Position numbers and translations under genes: made by a program. Under the pieces are notes generated by a model. It did not search any database, had not been told where the DNA came from, and was given only the letters and a program-made list of their open reading frames with translations. 64,000 nucleotides of DNA from Lacrimispora sp. 210928-DFI.3.58 (GTDB taxonomy: Bacteria > Bacillota > Clostridia > Lachnospirales > Lachnospiraceae): positions 129,364 through 193,363 of the forward strand of contig NZ_JAJCIC010000005.1 of assembly GCF_020554865.1 (NCBI RefSeq). The letters are read 5' to 3'. Below are positions 36,641 through 45,211 of the stretch, piece after piece (position 1 is the first letter of the stretch; each line of letters opens with the position of its first letter).

Positions 36641-38632
36641 ATGTGTCAGGATTGTAAAAAGCCATATTATATTACCACGGCCATCGCTTATGCCTCCGGA
36701 AAGCCTCACATCGGCAATACCTATGAGATCGTGCTGGCAGACAGCATTGCCAGGTATAAGAGGGCTCAGGGGTATGATGTGTTCTTTCAGACAGGTACAG
36801 ACGAGCATGGGCAGAAGATCGAGGAGAAGGCGGATGCAGCTGGTGTTACCCCACAGGAGTTTGTGGATGGGGCTGCGGCTGAGATCAAGCGTATCTGGGA
36901 TCTGATGAATACCTCCTATGACAAGTTCATCCGTACCACTAATAAGGATCACAAGGCCCAGGTACAGAAGATCTTTAAGAAGCTTTATGATCAGGGAGAT
37001 ATCTACAAGGGAGCTTATGAGGGGCTTTACTGTACTCCCTGCGAGTCCTTCTGGACACCCTCCCAGCTGGTGGACGGCAAATGTCCGGACTGCGGCCGTG
37101 AGGTGAGGCCGGCCAAGGAGGAGGCCTACTTCTTCCGTATGAGCAAATATGCTCCAAAGCTGATCGAGTATATCAATGAGCACCCGGAGTTTATCCAGCC
37201 TGTTTCCAGGAAGAATGAGATGATGAACAACTTCCTGCTCCCGGGCCTTCAGGACCTGTGCGTATCCAGGACATCCTTTAAGTGGGGCATTCCTGTTACC
37301 TTTGATCCAAAACATGTCACCTATGTGTGGCTGGATGCTCTGACAAACTATATCACCGGTATCGGATATGACTGTGACGGCAACAGCACAGAGCAGTTTG
37401 AAAAATTCTGGCCTGCTGACCTCCATCTGATCGGAAAGGATATCATCCGCTTCCATACCATTTACTGGCCTATCTTCCTGATGGCTCTGGGCGTGCCCCT
37501 TCCAAAGCAGGTGTTCGGACATCCGTGGCTTTTGCAGGGAGACGGAAAGATGAGCAAGTCAAAGGGTAATGTGCTTTATGCAGATACCCTTGTGGACTTC
37601 TTTGGCGTAGATGCCGTGCGTTATTTTGTACTCCATGAGATGCCATTTGACAATGACGGCGTGATCTCCTGGGAGCTGATGGTGGAGCGTATGAACTCCG
37701 ACCTTGCCAATATCCTGGGCAACCTTGTGAACCGCACCATTTCTATGAGCAACAAGTATTTTGGCGGCGTGGTTGCTGACAAGGGCGTCTTGGAGCCGGT
37801 GGACGAGGACTTAAAGGCCGTTGTGCTGGATGAGGTGAAGAAGGTCGATGGAAAGATGGAGCAGCTGCGCGTGGCAGATGCCATCAGTGAGATCTTCGGC
37901 ATTTTCAGAAGGAGCAACAAGTATATCGATGAGACCACTCCATGGACTCTGGCAAAGGATGAGGCAAAGAAGGACCGCCTTGCCACTGTGCTGTACAACC
38001 TGACAGAGGCCATCACCATCGGCGCCTCTCTCTTGGAGCCGTTCATGCCTGAGACCTCTGCGAAGATCCTGGCCCAGTTAAATACCCAAAAGCGGGAGCT
38101 GTCCCAGATGGATATTTTCGGGCAGTATCCGTCAGGCAACAAGGTAACGGACAAGCCGGAGATCCTGTTTGCACGTATGGATGTGAAGGAAGTCATGGAA
38201 AAGGTAGAGGCTATGCACGAGGCTGAGGCTGCAAAGGCCGGCAGGGAGGCTTTGGCAGAGGAATCACAGGAGGCAGAAGAGGCTGTGATCGATCTGGAAG
38301 CAAAGCCGGAGATCACCTACGATGATTTTGCAAAACTGCAGTTCCAGATTGGCGTGATCGTAAAGTGCGAAGCAGTACCAAAGTCGAAGAAGCTTCTCTG
38401 TTCTCAGGTAAAGATCGGAAGCAAGACGCGCCAGATCTTAAGCGGCATCAAGGCGCATTACTCACCGGAGGAAATGGTGGGCAAGCGTGTCATGGTGGTC
38501 ACCAACTTAAAGCCTGCAAAGCTGGCAGGAATGCTGTCAGAGGGAATGATCCTCTGTGCAGAGGATGAAAACGGAAACCTGTCCTTAATGGTTCCTGAAA
38601 AGGAAATGCCTGCAGGGGCAGAGATCTGCTGA
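36641..38632 (+). CDS. metG: methionyl-tRNA synthetase
   Basis: 663 residues. Class I signature YASGKPHIGN (HIGH box), zinc Cys pairs CTPC and CPDC, KMSKS loop KMSKSKGNV, and a C-terminal EMAP-II-like tRNA-binding domain (residues about 560-663, FQIGVIVKCEAVPKS). ATG 36641 has a better spaced GAGGGA than ATG 36635. Charges tRNA-Met. Followed by tatD and rsmA, a common Firmicute order, with extra genes inserted between. Confidence 0.97.
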   Translation: MCQDCKKPYYITTAIAYASGKPHIGNTYEIVLADSIARYKRAQGYDVFFQTGTDEHGQKIEEKADAAGVTPQEFVDGAAAEIKRIWDLMNTSYDKFIRTTNKDHKAQVQKIFKKLYDQGDIYKGAYEGLYCTPCESFWTPSQLVDGKCPDCGREVRPAKEEAYFFRMSKYAPKLIEYINEHPEFIQPVSRKNEMMNNFLLPGLQDLCVSRTSFKWGIPVTFDPKHVTYVWLDALTNYITGIGYDCDGNSTEQFEKFWPADLHLIGKDIIRFHTIYWPIFLMALGVPLPKQVFGHPWLLQGDGKMSKSKGNVLYADTLVDFFGVDAVRYFVLHEMPFDNDGVISWELMVERMNSDLANILGNLVNRTISMSNKYFGGVVADKGVLEPVDEDLKAVVLDEVKKVDGKMEQLRVADAISEIFGIFRRSNKYIDETTPWTLAKDEAKKDRLATVLYNLTEAITIGASLLEPFMPETSAKILAQLNTQKRELSQMDIFGQYPSGNKVTDKPEILFARMDVKEVMEKVEAMHEAEAAKAGREALAEESQEAEEAVIDLEAKPEITYDDFAKLQFQIGVIVKCEAVPKSKKLLCSQVKIGSKTRQILSGIKAHYSPEEMVGKRVMVVTNLKPAKLAGMLSEGMILCAEDENGNLSLMVPEKEMPAGAEIC

Positions 38633-38657
38633 TAAGAAAATATCATATAAGAGGAAT

Positions 38658-38695
38658 AGCGCTGCGTGTATGATACCATGTCCGCAGCGCTTTTT
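38658..38695 (+). terminator. intrinsic terminator of metG
   Basis: AGCGCTGCG (38658-38666) pairs with CGCAGCGCT (38683-38691), followed by TTTTT. Confidence 0.88.
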
Positions 38696-38874
38696 GCAGC
38701 TTCCTATAAAGGTCTTTTAATGGAAAAGTGGGAGCGATTTTGGAAGAAAATGGGGGATAAGAAGGGAAAACAGGCAAAAAAACAGGCAAAAGTGGGAGAA
38801 ACTTGCATTTTTTTCCATTATACGGTATGATGAAAAAAATGAGACAAGCTCTAGGAAAGGGGAGTGGGGACCCG

Positions 38875-39666
38875 ATGCCATACAAAAGCAGAAGAAGCGG
38901 ACTGACAGGGAATCAGCTTAAGATCATTGGCATTGCGGCTGTTCTGATAGATAATATTGGGGCAGTGGTGATCCAGAGGTATATCCTTATGGAGGCAGGC
39001 ACAATGGGCGGCCGGCTGCTTGCTGCCGCGGGAGAGGGCCGATGGCTGATCGCGGGGCAGGCCTGCCGTTATGTGGGGCGTCTGGGCTTCCCTATTCTGG
39101 CGTTTTTGACGGTGGAGGAGTTTGTGCGTGCCAGGGAGAGAGGAATATATGCGATCAGACTTCTGGCAACGGCTGTGCTGGCAGAGGTTCCCTTTGACCT
39201 TGCTGTCTATGGGACGGCTGTGTATCCTTATTATCAGAATATGATGTTTACTCTGTTTATCGGAGTTCTGGTGATCACGGCTCTGGAGTGGATGGAGGAT
39301 GGAGCATTCCAGACAACAATGAGGGCGAGATCCCTTTCACGTGCCGCCTATGGAATGGCGGTAACAGCATTGGGCTGCGCCGTTTCCTGGCTGTGCCAGT
39401 GTGATTACAATGTATTGGGGGTCCTGTTCATGGTGTCCATGTACTGCTTCCGCCGCAGCGAGACGGCACAGCTTATAAGCGGCGTGGTATTGTGTGCAGT
39501 GGAAAGCGTTGGCTGCTACTGCATTTCCGCATTGTCATTTGTACCTATTATGTTGTATAATGGCAGGCGTGGAACATTACAATTAAAATATCTGCTCTGT
39601 GCATTTTATCCTCTTCACTTTCTGGCTCTTTTGGGGATAGGTGCATGGATTGGAAAGGGAGCTTGA
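38875..39666 (+). CDS. TraX family membrane protein
   Basis: 263 residues with about seven or eight hydrophobic helices. The blocks LTGNQLKIIGIAAVLIDNIG, LGFPILAFLTVEEFVRARER and EVPFDLAVYG are typical of TraX-like proteins, related to F-plasmid TraX that acetylates pilin and to acyltransferase-like families. No conjugation genes are nearby; chromosomal TraX relatives are common in Lachnospiraceae with unknown role. ATG 38875 follows GGGGAGTGGGG; an upstream ATG at 38827 is possible. Confidence 0.82.
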   Translation: MPYKSRRSGLTGNQLKIIGIAAVLIDNIGAVVIQRYILMEAGTMGGRLLAAAGEGRWLIAGQACRYVGRLGFPILAFLTVEEFVRARERGIYAIRLLATAVLAEVPFDLAVYGTAVYPYYQNMMFTLFIGVLVITALEWMEDGAFQTTMRARSLSRAAYGMAVTALGCAVSWLCQCDYNVLGVLFMVSMYCFRRSETAQLISGVVLCAVESVGCYCISALSFVPIMLYNGRRGTLQLKYLLCAFYPLHFLALLGIGAWIGKGA

Positions 39667-39671
39667 AACAG

Positions 39672-40439
39672 ATGATATTTGATACCCATGCCCATTATGA
39701 TGATGAGGCATTTCAAGAGGACAGAGAGGGGCTTTTAGCAGGCCTGAAAGACGCCGGGATCTGTGCTGTGACAAATATTGGCGCCAGTCTTGCAAGCTGT
39801 AAGACGACGCTGGCCCTGGCGGAGCGATACGAATGGATGTACGCTGCCTTGGGCGTCCATCCCAGTGAGAGCGCAGAGCTTGATGAGGCCGGTCTCCTCT
39901 GGATAAAGGAGCAATGCAATAATAAAAAGGTCAGGGCTGTGGGAGAGATCGGTCTTGATTATTATTGGGAGGAGCCGGAGCACGAGATACAGAAGAGATG
40001 GTTTGTGAGGCAGCTGGATCTTGCAAGGGAGAGGAAGCTTCCTATTGTCATCCACAGCCGGGATGCAGCGAAGGATACCCTGGATATTATGAAGGCAGAG
40101 AAGGCGGAAGATATGGGCGGGGTGATCCACTGCTTTTCCTATGGGAAGGAGATGGCAAGAGAATACCTGAATATGGGCTTTTTTCTGGGTGTGGGAGGCG
40201 TTGTCACCTTTAACAACGGAAAGAAGCTGAAGGAGGTTGTGGAGTATGCACCTCTTTCCTCCATTGTCCTGGAAACGGACTGTCCTTATCTTTCACCGGT
40301 TCCCAACAGAGGAAAGCGCAATTCTTCCCTGAACCTTCCCTATGTGGTTGATATGATCGCCAGGATAAAGGGTGTGGACAGGGAGACGGTGGAGCAGGTT
40401 ACCTGGGAGAATGGGATGAGGCTTTATAGGCTTTCGTGA
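39672..40439 (+). CDS. tatD: TatD family metal-dependent DNase
   Basis: 255 residues. Metal-site motifs in order: FDTHAHYDD, GEIGLDYYWE, PIVIHSRDA, GVIHCFSY and LETDCPYLSP. TatD enzymes are 3'-5' exonucleases acting in DNA repair and turnover. ATG 39672 lies just after the TraX stop; an upstream ATG at 39645 overlaps TraX. It follows metG as in many Firmicutes and ends at a strong terminator. Confidence 0.93.
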   Translation: MIFDTHAHYDDEAFQEDREGLLAGLKDAGICAVTNIGASLASCKTTLALAERYEWMYAALGVHPSESAELDEAGLLWIKEQCNNKKVRAVGEIGLDYYWEEPEHEIQKRWFVRQLDLARERKLPIVIHSRDAAKDTLDIMKAEKAEDMGGVIHCFSYGKEMAREYLNMGFFLGVGGVVTFNNGKKLKEVVEYAPLSSIVLETDCPYLSPVPNRGKRNSSLNLPYVVDMIARIKGVDRETVEQVTWENGMRLYRLS

Positions 40440-40442
40440 GTT

Positions 40443-40480
40443 CCGGCCGGAGTGCTGTTTGGCATTCTGGCCGGCTTTTT
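40443..40480 (+). terminator. intrinsic terminator of tatD
   Basis: CCGGCCGGAGTGC (40443-40455) pairs with GGCATTCTGGCCGG (40461-40474) with two G-T pairs, then CTTTTT. Confidence 0.9.
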
Positions 40481-40743
40481 CCTGTCGGCTGAAGAGAATG
40501 GCTGCCCGATCTTCCGGAAGGCTCTTGACGGGCAGGCAGCATTTATCTATACTTATAGTGTGATCATTTTCAGGAATATCTGATTCCTGTAAAAATTCTT
40601 TTTATTCTTATATCGGATGCAGGATTTCCCTGCGGATTCAGGCGAAGAGTATGTTGAGAGGTGAGGCCTATTGATTGAGGGTATGTAAAATCCGTTTAAA
40701 AACATTGAACCGGACTTTGCAAAATTGTATAATGGAGGTACAA
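40481..40743. other. intergenic region before the Rpn-like gene
   Basis: No gene seen. It contains another hairpin, GCTGCCCG (40501-40508) with CGGGCAG (40529-40535), and the GGAGG ribosome binding site of the next gene. Confidence 0.5.
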
Positions 40744-41853
40744 ATGAAATCAAAATTGAACCGAACCTATAAAGACAGATTATTCCGTTTGATCTTTCAG
40801 GATAAAAGAGAGCTCCTGGCTCTTTATAATGCAATGAACGGGAGCGATTATGATGATCCGGAGGATCTGATCATTACCACGCTGGAGGATGTGATCTACA
40901 TGTCCATGAAGAATGATGTGGCATTCTTAATGGGCGATGTACTGAATCTGTGGGAGCATCAAAGCTCCTATAATCCCAATATGCCTCTGCGCGGGCTGCT
41001 TTACTTTGCCAGACTTTATCGCAGGTATTTGGACGAACACAATATCAGTATCTATAGTTCCAGCCTAAAGAAGCTGCCGTTTCCACAGTATGTTGTTTTT
41101 TATAACGGTCTGGGAGATGAGCCGGACAGGAGAGAACTGCTCCTTTCAGATGCCTTTATTCAGGCAGAGGGAAGAAAAATGGAGCCCTGCCTGGAGGTGA
41201 AGGCGGTAATGCTGAACATTAATATGGGAAAGAACCAGAAATTGATGGATGAATGCCAGAGGCTGAAAGAGTATGCCGTGTTTGTTGCAAGTATAAGAGA
41301 AGGCCTGGTAAGCGGCCTGGAGGCAGAAACGGCAGTAGAGAATGCTATAAGAGATTGTCTTCAGAATGGCATCCTGACGGATATCCTGTCAAAACATAAA
41401 CAGGAGGTAATTGGTATGTTTTTAACAGAATATGATGATCAGAAGTTTATGGAATGGGAAAGAGAGGAACGCTTTGAGGCAGGAAGGCAGGAGGGAATAG
41501 CAGTTGGACTGGAACAAGGAAGGGCAGCTGGTATGGCAGAGGGAAGGGCAGCCGGTATGGCAGAAGGAAGGGCAGCCGGTATGGCAGAAGGAAGGGCAGC
41601 TGGTATGGCAGAAGGAAGGGCAGCTGGTATGGCAGAAGGAAAAGCAGTCGGTATGGCAGAAGGAAAAGCAGAAGGCATAGCGGGCGCTGTATGTATGCTT
41701 CTGGAAGAGAAGGGACAGCTTCCGGGCCCGCTGCAGTTTGCCATTCTGGCAGAGAAGGACATTGAAACTCTAAATGGCTGGCTGAAGGCTGCCGGGCGGT
41801 CAACGTCTTTAGAGGAATTTTTAAAGCAAACGGGGCTGGAAGATATACGTTGA
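40744..41853 (+). CDS. Rpn family recombination-promoting nuclease/putative transposase
   Basis: 369 residues from ATG 40744, preceded by GGAGG. The Rpn (PD-(D/E)XK) core is seen in YKDRLFRLIFQDKRELL, KNDVAFLMGDVLNLWEHQSS and NPNMPLRGLLYFARLY; Asp and the EHQ Glu are candidate active-site residues. Relatives of E. coli RpnA cut DNA and promote recA-independent recombination. The C-terminal part carries seven tandem 8-residue units (GRAAGMAE type), then a conserved-looking tail. Variation in unit number is likely between strains. Confidence 0.85.
   Translation: MKSKLNRTYKDRLFRLIFQDKRELLALYNAMNGSDYDDPEDLIITTLEDVIYMSMKNDVAFLMGDVLNLWEHQSSYNPNMPLRGLLYFARLYRRYLDEHNISIYSSSLKKLPFPQYVVFYNGLGDEPDRRELLLSDAFIQAEGRKMEPCLEVKAVMLNINMGKNQKLMDECQRLKEYAVFVASIREGLVSGLEAETAVENAIRDCLQNGILTDILSKHKQEVIGMFLTEYDDQKFMEWEREERFEAGRQEGIAVGLEQGRAAGMAEGRAAGMAEGRAAGMAEGRAAGMAEGRAAGMAEGKAVGMAEGKAEGIAGAVCMLLEEKGQLPGPLQFAILAEKDIETLNGWLKAAGRSTSLEEFLKQTGLEDIR
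41518..41685 (+). repeat. seven in-frame tandem 24-bp repeats
   Basis: Seven contiguous 24-bp units within the Rpn-like gene. Units 1-5 differ only by single silent bases (GCT/GCC, GAG/GAA); units 6 and 7 are more diverged. They encode GRAAGMAE-type octapeptides. The near identity suggests recent slippage. Confidence 0.95.
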
Positions 41854-41912
41854 CTTTTCCCATTCCATAAGCTACCATATTTCTAAAAGAGTAAAAGCAG
41901 GTAAAACCATTT

Positions 41913-42791
41913 ATGGATAATAAATTAGGAAATCCGAAAAATACCATAGAAATCATACAGAAATATCAGTTTGCCTTTCAAAAAAAGTTTGGTCAGAATT
42001 TCCTGATCGATACCAGGGTTCTGGAGAAGATCATAAGCGCTGCAGGGATCACAAAGGAGGACTGCGTGCTGGAGATCGGGCCTGGGATCGGGACCATGAC
42101 TCAGTATCTGGCAGAGAGCGCCGGACAGGTGGTGGCAGTGGAGATTGATACCAACCTTCTTCCGATCCTGGATGAAACACTGAAGGGCTATGACAATGTG
42201 ACAGTGATCAACAATGATATCCTGAAGGTGGACATCAATCAGCTGGTGGAGAAATATAATCATGGGAGGCCGATCAAGGTGGTGGCCAACCTCCCCTATT
42301 ATATCACGACTCCTATCATCATGGGGCTTTTTGAGAGCAGCGTGCCCATTGATAACATCACGGTCATGGTACAGAAGGAAGTGGCAGACAGGATGCAGGT
42401 GGGGCCAGGATCAAAGGACTATGGTGCCCTGTCACTGGCAGTGCAGTACTATGCAGAGCCCTATATTGTGGCAAATGTACCGCCCAACTGCTTTATCCCC
42501 AGGCCAAATGTAGGTTCCGCCGTCATCAGGCTTACCAGATACCAGGAACCGCCTGTGAAGGCGGCAGATCCGGCGCTTATGTTCAAGCTCATCCGGGCTT
42601 CCTTTAACCAGCGCAGGAAGACCCTGTTAAATGGACTGAACAATTCACCGGAGCTTGCATTTACAAAGGAACAGATAGCTGGGGCGTTAGAGGCGCTGGG
42701 ACTTCCGGCCGCTGTCCGGGGAGAGGCACTGACCCTTGCCCAGTTTGCAGAGCTGTCTGATTATTTTACAGAGAAAGGAAAGCAAGGATGA
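41913..42791 (+). CDS. rsmA: 16S rRNA dimethyladenosine transferase
   Basis: 292 residues. FAFQKKFGQNFLID start region, SAM-binding VLEIGPGIGTMTQYL, and catalytic NLPYYITTPI. It dimethylates two adenosines near the 3' end of 16S rRNA. Its end overlaps the following gene (ATGA at 42788-42791). Confidence 0.96.
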   Translation: MDNKLGNPKNTIEIIQKYQFAFQKKFGQNFLIDTRVLEKIISAAGITKEDCVLEIGPGIGTMTQYLAESAGQVVAVEIDTNLLPILDETLKGYDNVTVINNDILKVDINQLVEKYNHGRPIKVVANLPYYITTPIIMGLFESSVPIDNITVMVQKEVADRMQVGPGSKDYGALSLAVQYYAEPYIVANVPPNCFIPRPNVGSAVIRLTRYQEPPVKAADPALMFKLIRASFNQRRKTLLNGLNNSPELAFTKEQIAGALEALGLPAAVRGEALTLAQFAELSDYFTEKGKQG

Positions 42792-44557
42792 AAAAAAGGT
42801 GGGGGAAGTTCCTGGCTGCTGCGGTAGCAGGAGCAGCTGCCGGGGTGGCAGTAAAAAAGGCACATGATGTGAAGAAGAAACAGAACAGTGTCCGTATGGC
42901 AGCCATGGAGGAAACAGTGATCCATAACAGGAGCTATGGGGACAGGAAGGCTTATCTGGTCGGAGGAGGCCTGGCTGCAATGGCAGCAGCAGCCTATCTG
43001 ATCAGGGACTGCAGATTTCCGGGAAAGCAGATCACAATCTATGAGGGAATGCATATCCTGGGAGGAAGCAATGACGGTATCGGCACACCGGAAAAGGGCT
43101 TTGTATGCAGAGGCGGGCGTATGCTCAACGAAGAGACCTATGAGAATTTCTGGGAGCTGTTTGGCTCCATCCCGTCACTGACACGTCCGGGCAAGAGCGT
43201 TGCGGAGGAGATCCTTGATTTCGATCATGCCCATCCTACCTGTGCAAAGGCCAGACTGGTGGATAAGGATGGAAAGATCCTGGATGTGAAGTCCATGGGC
43301 TTTCACCATTCCGACCGTATGGCCCTTTTAAAGCTTTTGCGAACAGATGAAAAGAAGTTGGACAACCTGACGATCCAGGACTGGTTCAGGGAGACGCCGC
43401 ATATATTTGAGACGAATTTCTGGCATATGTGGCAGACGACCTTTGCCTTCCAGAAGTGGAGTAGCCTTTTCGAGTTCCGCCGCTATATGAACCGTATGAT
43501 ATTTGAGTTTAGCCGGATCGAGACCCTGGAGGGAGTGACCAGAACGCCTCTCAACCAGTATGACAGTGTGATAAGGCCCCTGGAGGATTACCTGAGAAAG
43601 GCAGGGGTATCCTTTGTGGAGAACTGTGAGGTGACAGATATTGACTTTGAGGATGGACCTGGTATCACAGCAAAGGCACTTTATCTAAAGCGCAGGATCC
43701 AAGAAGAGGCAGACGGAGCAGGGACAAAAGAATCCTTTGTATTTGAGACCGTCCGCCTGAAGGCTGGAGATATCTGCATTATGACAAATGCCTGCATGAC
43801 CGACAGCGCGACTCTGGGAGATATGGACCGTCCGGCACCTGCACCCGACAAAAAGCCTGTCAGTGGAAGCTTGTGGGCAAAGGTGGCGGCAAAGAAGCCA
43901 GGCCTGGGAAATCCGGAGCCTTTTTTCTCAAAGCCTCATGAGACCAACTGGATGAGCTTTACGGTTACCTGCGGCGGCAATGAGGTGCTAAAGGCCATTG
44001 AGGAATTTACCGGAAATGTACCTGGAAGCGGCGCTCTCATGACCTTTAAGGATTCCAGCTGGCTTATGAGCAGCGTGGTCGCAGCCCAGCCTCATTTTGC
44101 CAACCAGCCTGAGGATGTTACCATCTTCTGGGGATATGGACTTTACACAGATGCAGTGGGTGACTATGTGAAGAAGCCTATGAAGGAGTGTACGGGAAGA
44201 GAGCTTTTGACAGAGTACTTCCATCAGCTGCATTTTACAGAGGAAAAGATAGACGAACTGATGGCGACTGTGATCAATGTCATCCCCTGTTATATGCCTT
44301 ATGTGGATGCCCAGTTTGAGCCGCGCAGATACAGCGACAGGCCGCAGGTGATCCCAGGGGGCTCTACCAATTTTGCTATGGTAAGCCAGTTTGTGGAGAT
44401 CCCGGAGGACATGGTATTCACAGAGGAATATTCTGTGCGGGCAGCCAGGATAGCTGTATACGGGCTTATGAATGTGAAAAAGAGCATTTGCCCTGTAACA
44501 CCTTATCATAAGCAGCCGGCGGTACTGCTTAAGGCTGTCAGAAAAGCCTATATGTAA
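42788..44557 (+). CDS. oleate hydratase (MCRA family)
   Basis: 589 residues. The FAD-binding segment AYLVGGGLAAMAAAAYLIRD begins near residue 55 and is followed by GMHILGGSNDGIG, RGGRMLNEETYENFWEL and the long family domain ending in VNVIPCYMPYVDAQFEPR. These flavoproteins hydrate oleic and linoleic acids to hydroxy fatty acids and detoxify them in gut bacteria. An N-terminal basic, Ala-rich hydrophobic stretch (residues 1-30) is unusual and may attach the enzyme to the membrane. Translationally coupled to rsmA. Confidence 0.92.
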   Translation: MKKRWGKFLAAAVAGAAAGVAVKKAHDVKKKQNSVRMAAMEETVIHNRSYGDRKAYLVGGGLAAMAAAAYLIRDCRFPGKQITIYEGMHILGGSNDGIGTPEKGFVCRGGRMLNEETYENFWELFGSIPSLTRPGKSVAEEILDFDHAHPTCAKARLVDKDGKILDVKSMGFHHSDRMALLKLLRTDEKKLDNLTIQDWFRETPHIFETNFWHMWQTTFAFQKWSSLFEFRRYMNRMIFEFSRIETLEGVTRTPLNQYDSVIRPLEDYLRKAGVSFVENCEVTDIDFEDGPGITAKALYLKRRIQEEADGAGTKESFVFETVRLKAGDICIMTNACMTDSATLGDMDRPAPAPDKKPVSGSLWAKVAAKKPGLGNPEPFFSKPHETNWMSFTVTCGGNEVLKAIEEFTGNVPGSGALMTFKDSSWLMSSVVAAQPHFANQPEDVTIFWGYGLYTDAVGDYVKKPMKECTGRELLTEYFHQLHFTEEKIDELMATVINVIPCYMPYVDAQFEPRRYSDRPQVIPGGSTNFAMVSQFVEIPEDMVFTEEYSVRAARIAVYGLMNVKKSICPVTPYHKQPAVLLKAVRKAYM

Positions 44558-44580
44558 GATACAATGGAGTTTGAGAGCCG

Positions 44581-44979
44581 ATGATATTTATTGGAGGAAT
44601 CAGCCAGGGACAGAAGATCCTGGACTATGTAAAGACGGTGATCTGTGACCGATGCGGCCGTTATGGGCGGTATCAGGTGATGATGACCTATATGTATTTC
44701 AGCTTTTTCTTTATCCCGCTGTTTAAATGGAACAAAAAATTCTATGTGAAAATGACCTGCTGCGGGGCTGTGTATGAGCTTGACCCGGAAGTGGGGAGAG
44801 CCATCCTTGCGGGGCAGGACGTTGACATTACCGGGAAGGATCTGACCCTGATCCAGGAGGGAAACAGCAGGAGCGGATACGAGAACGGCGCCTACAAGAC
44901 ATGGAAGAAATGCAGCCGGTGCGGCTATGAGACAGAGGAGGATTTTGACTTCTGCCCCAAATGCGGGAACAGGCTGTAA
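44581..44979 (+). CDS. zinc-ribbon domain protein
   Basis: 132 residues. An N-terminal Cys pair CDRCG (residues 22-26), a hydrophobic patch, a CC pair, and a C-terminal zinc ribbon CSRCGYETEEDFDFCPKCG. Function unknown. It follows oleate hydratase by 23 bases without a strong ribosome binding site. A repeat remnant begins right after the stop. Confidence 0.75.
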   Translation: MIFIGGISQGQKILDYVKTVICDRCGRYGRYQVMMTYMYFSFFFIPLFKWNKKFYVKMTCCGAVYELDPEVGRAILAGQDVDITGKDLTLIQEGNSRSGYENGAYKTWKKCSRCGYETEEDFDFCPKCGNRL

Positions 44980-44983
44980 ACGG

Positions 44984-45019
44984 ACATGCCGCCTGTCCGG
45001 CGGCGGACTTTTATAGTAA
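44984..45019 (-). repeat. interspersed repeat family 1, copy G (fragment)
   Basis: Only the hairpin end is left: ACATGCCGCCTGTCCGGCGG followed by CGGACTTTTATAGTAA. Confidence 0.7.
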
Positions 45020-45064
45020 TGAAAAAAGTAAGGCAGAATAGATAGAAGAAAGCAGGAACAGGAA

Positions 45065-45169
45065 ATGAGGAAGGCATTGGTACAGGCCGGAGTAGAGGCC
45101 ATCATCACCAATAAACCGGATCTGTGCAGAGAGGTAGTGGATGAAAAAAGACCAGAGCCGCTGGCGTGA
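45065..45169 (+). pseudogene. remnant of a glycerophosphodiester phosphodiesterase C-terminus
   Basis: A 34-codon frame contains GVEAIITNKPDLCREVVDE, which matches the conserved C-terminal end of GDPD (UgpQ-type) enzymes, where this segment closes the TIM barrel. The rest of the gene is missing; a repeat fragment lies 45 bp upstream. It could be expressed as a tiny peptide, but a deletion remnant is more likely. Confidence 0.55.
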
Positions 45170-45186
45170 TATCACACCAGCGGCTC
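45155..45186 (-). terminator. intrinsic terminator of the MgtC gene
   Basis: GAGCCGCTGG (45155-45164) pairs with CCAGCGGCTC (45177-45186), and the loop holds the palindrome GTGATATCAC. On the minus strand it is followed by TGGTCTTTTTTCA. Confidence 0.88.
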
Positions 45187-45211
45187 CGGCCCGTTCATTC
45201 GAACAGGAAGC

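Noticed and set aside
36458..37522. Long open frame on the minus strand (354 codons)
   Set aside because: It lies opposite metG, has no family motif, and its composition is the complement of a conserved gene.
38875..39666. Evidence for a conjugative element from the TraX-like gene
   Set aside because: No relaxase, coupling protein or type IV secretion genes are nearby; chromosomal TraX-like genes are common in this group.
41518..41685. CRISPR-like array
   Set aside because: Units are contiguous 24-bp coding repeats without spacers.
40744..41853. Active transposon
   Set aside because: The Rpn family is often labelled transposase, but no terminal inverted repeats or target duplications were seen around the gene.
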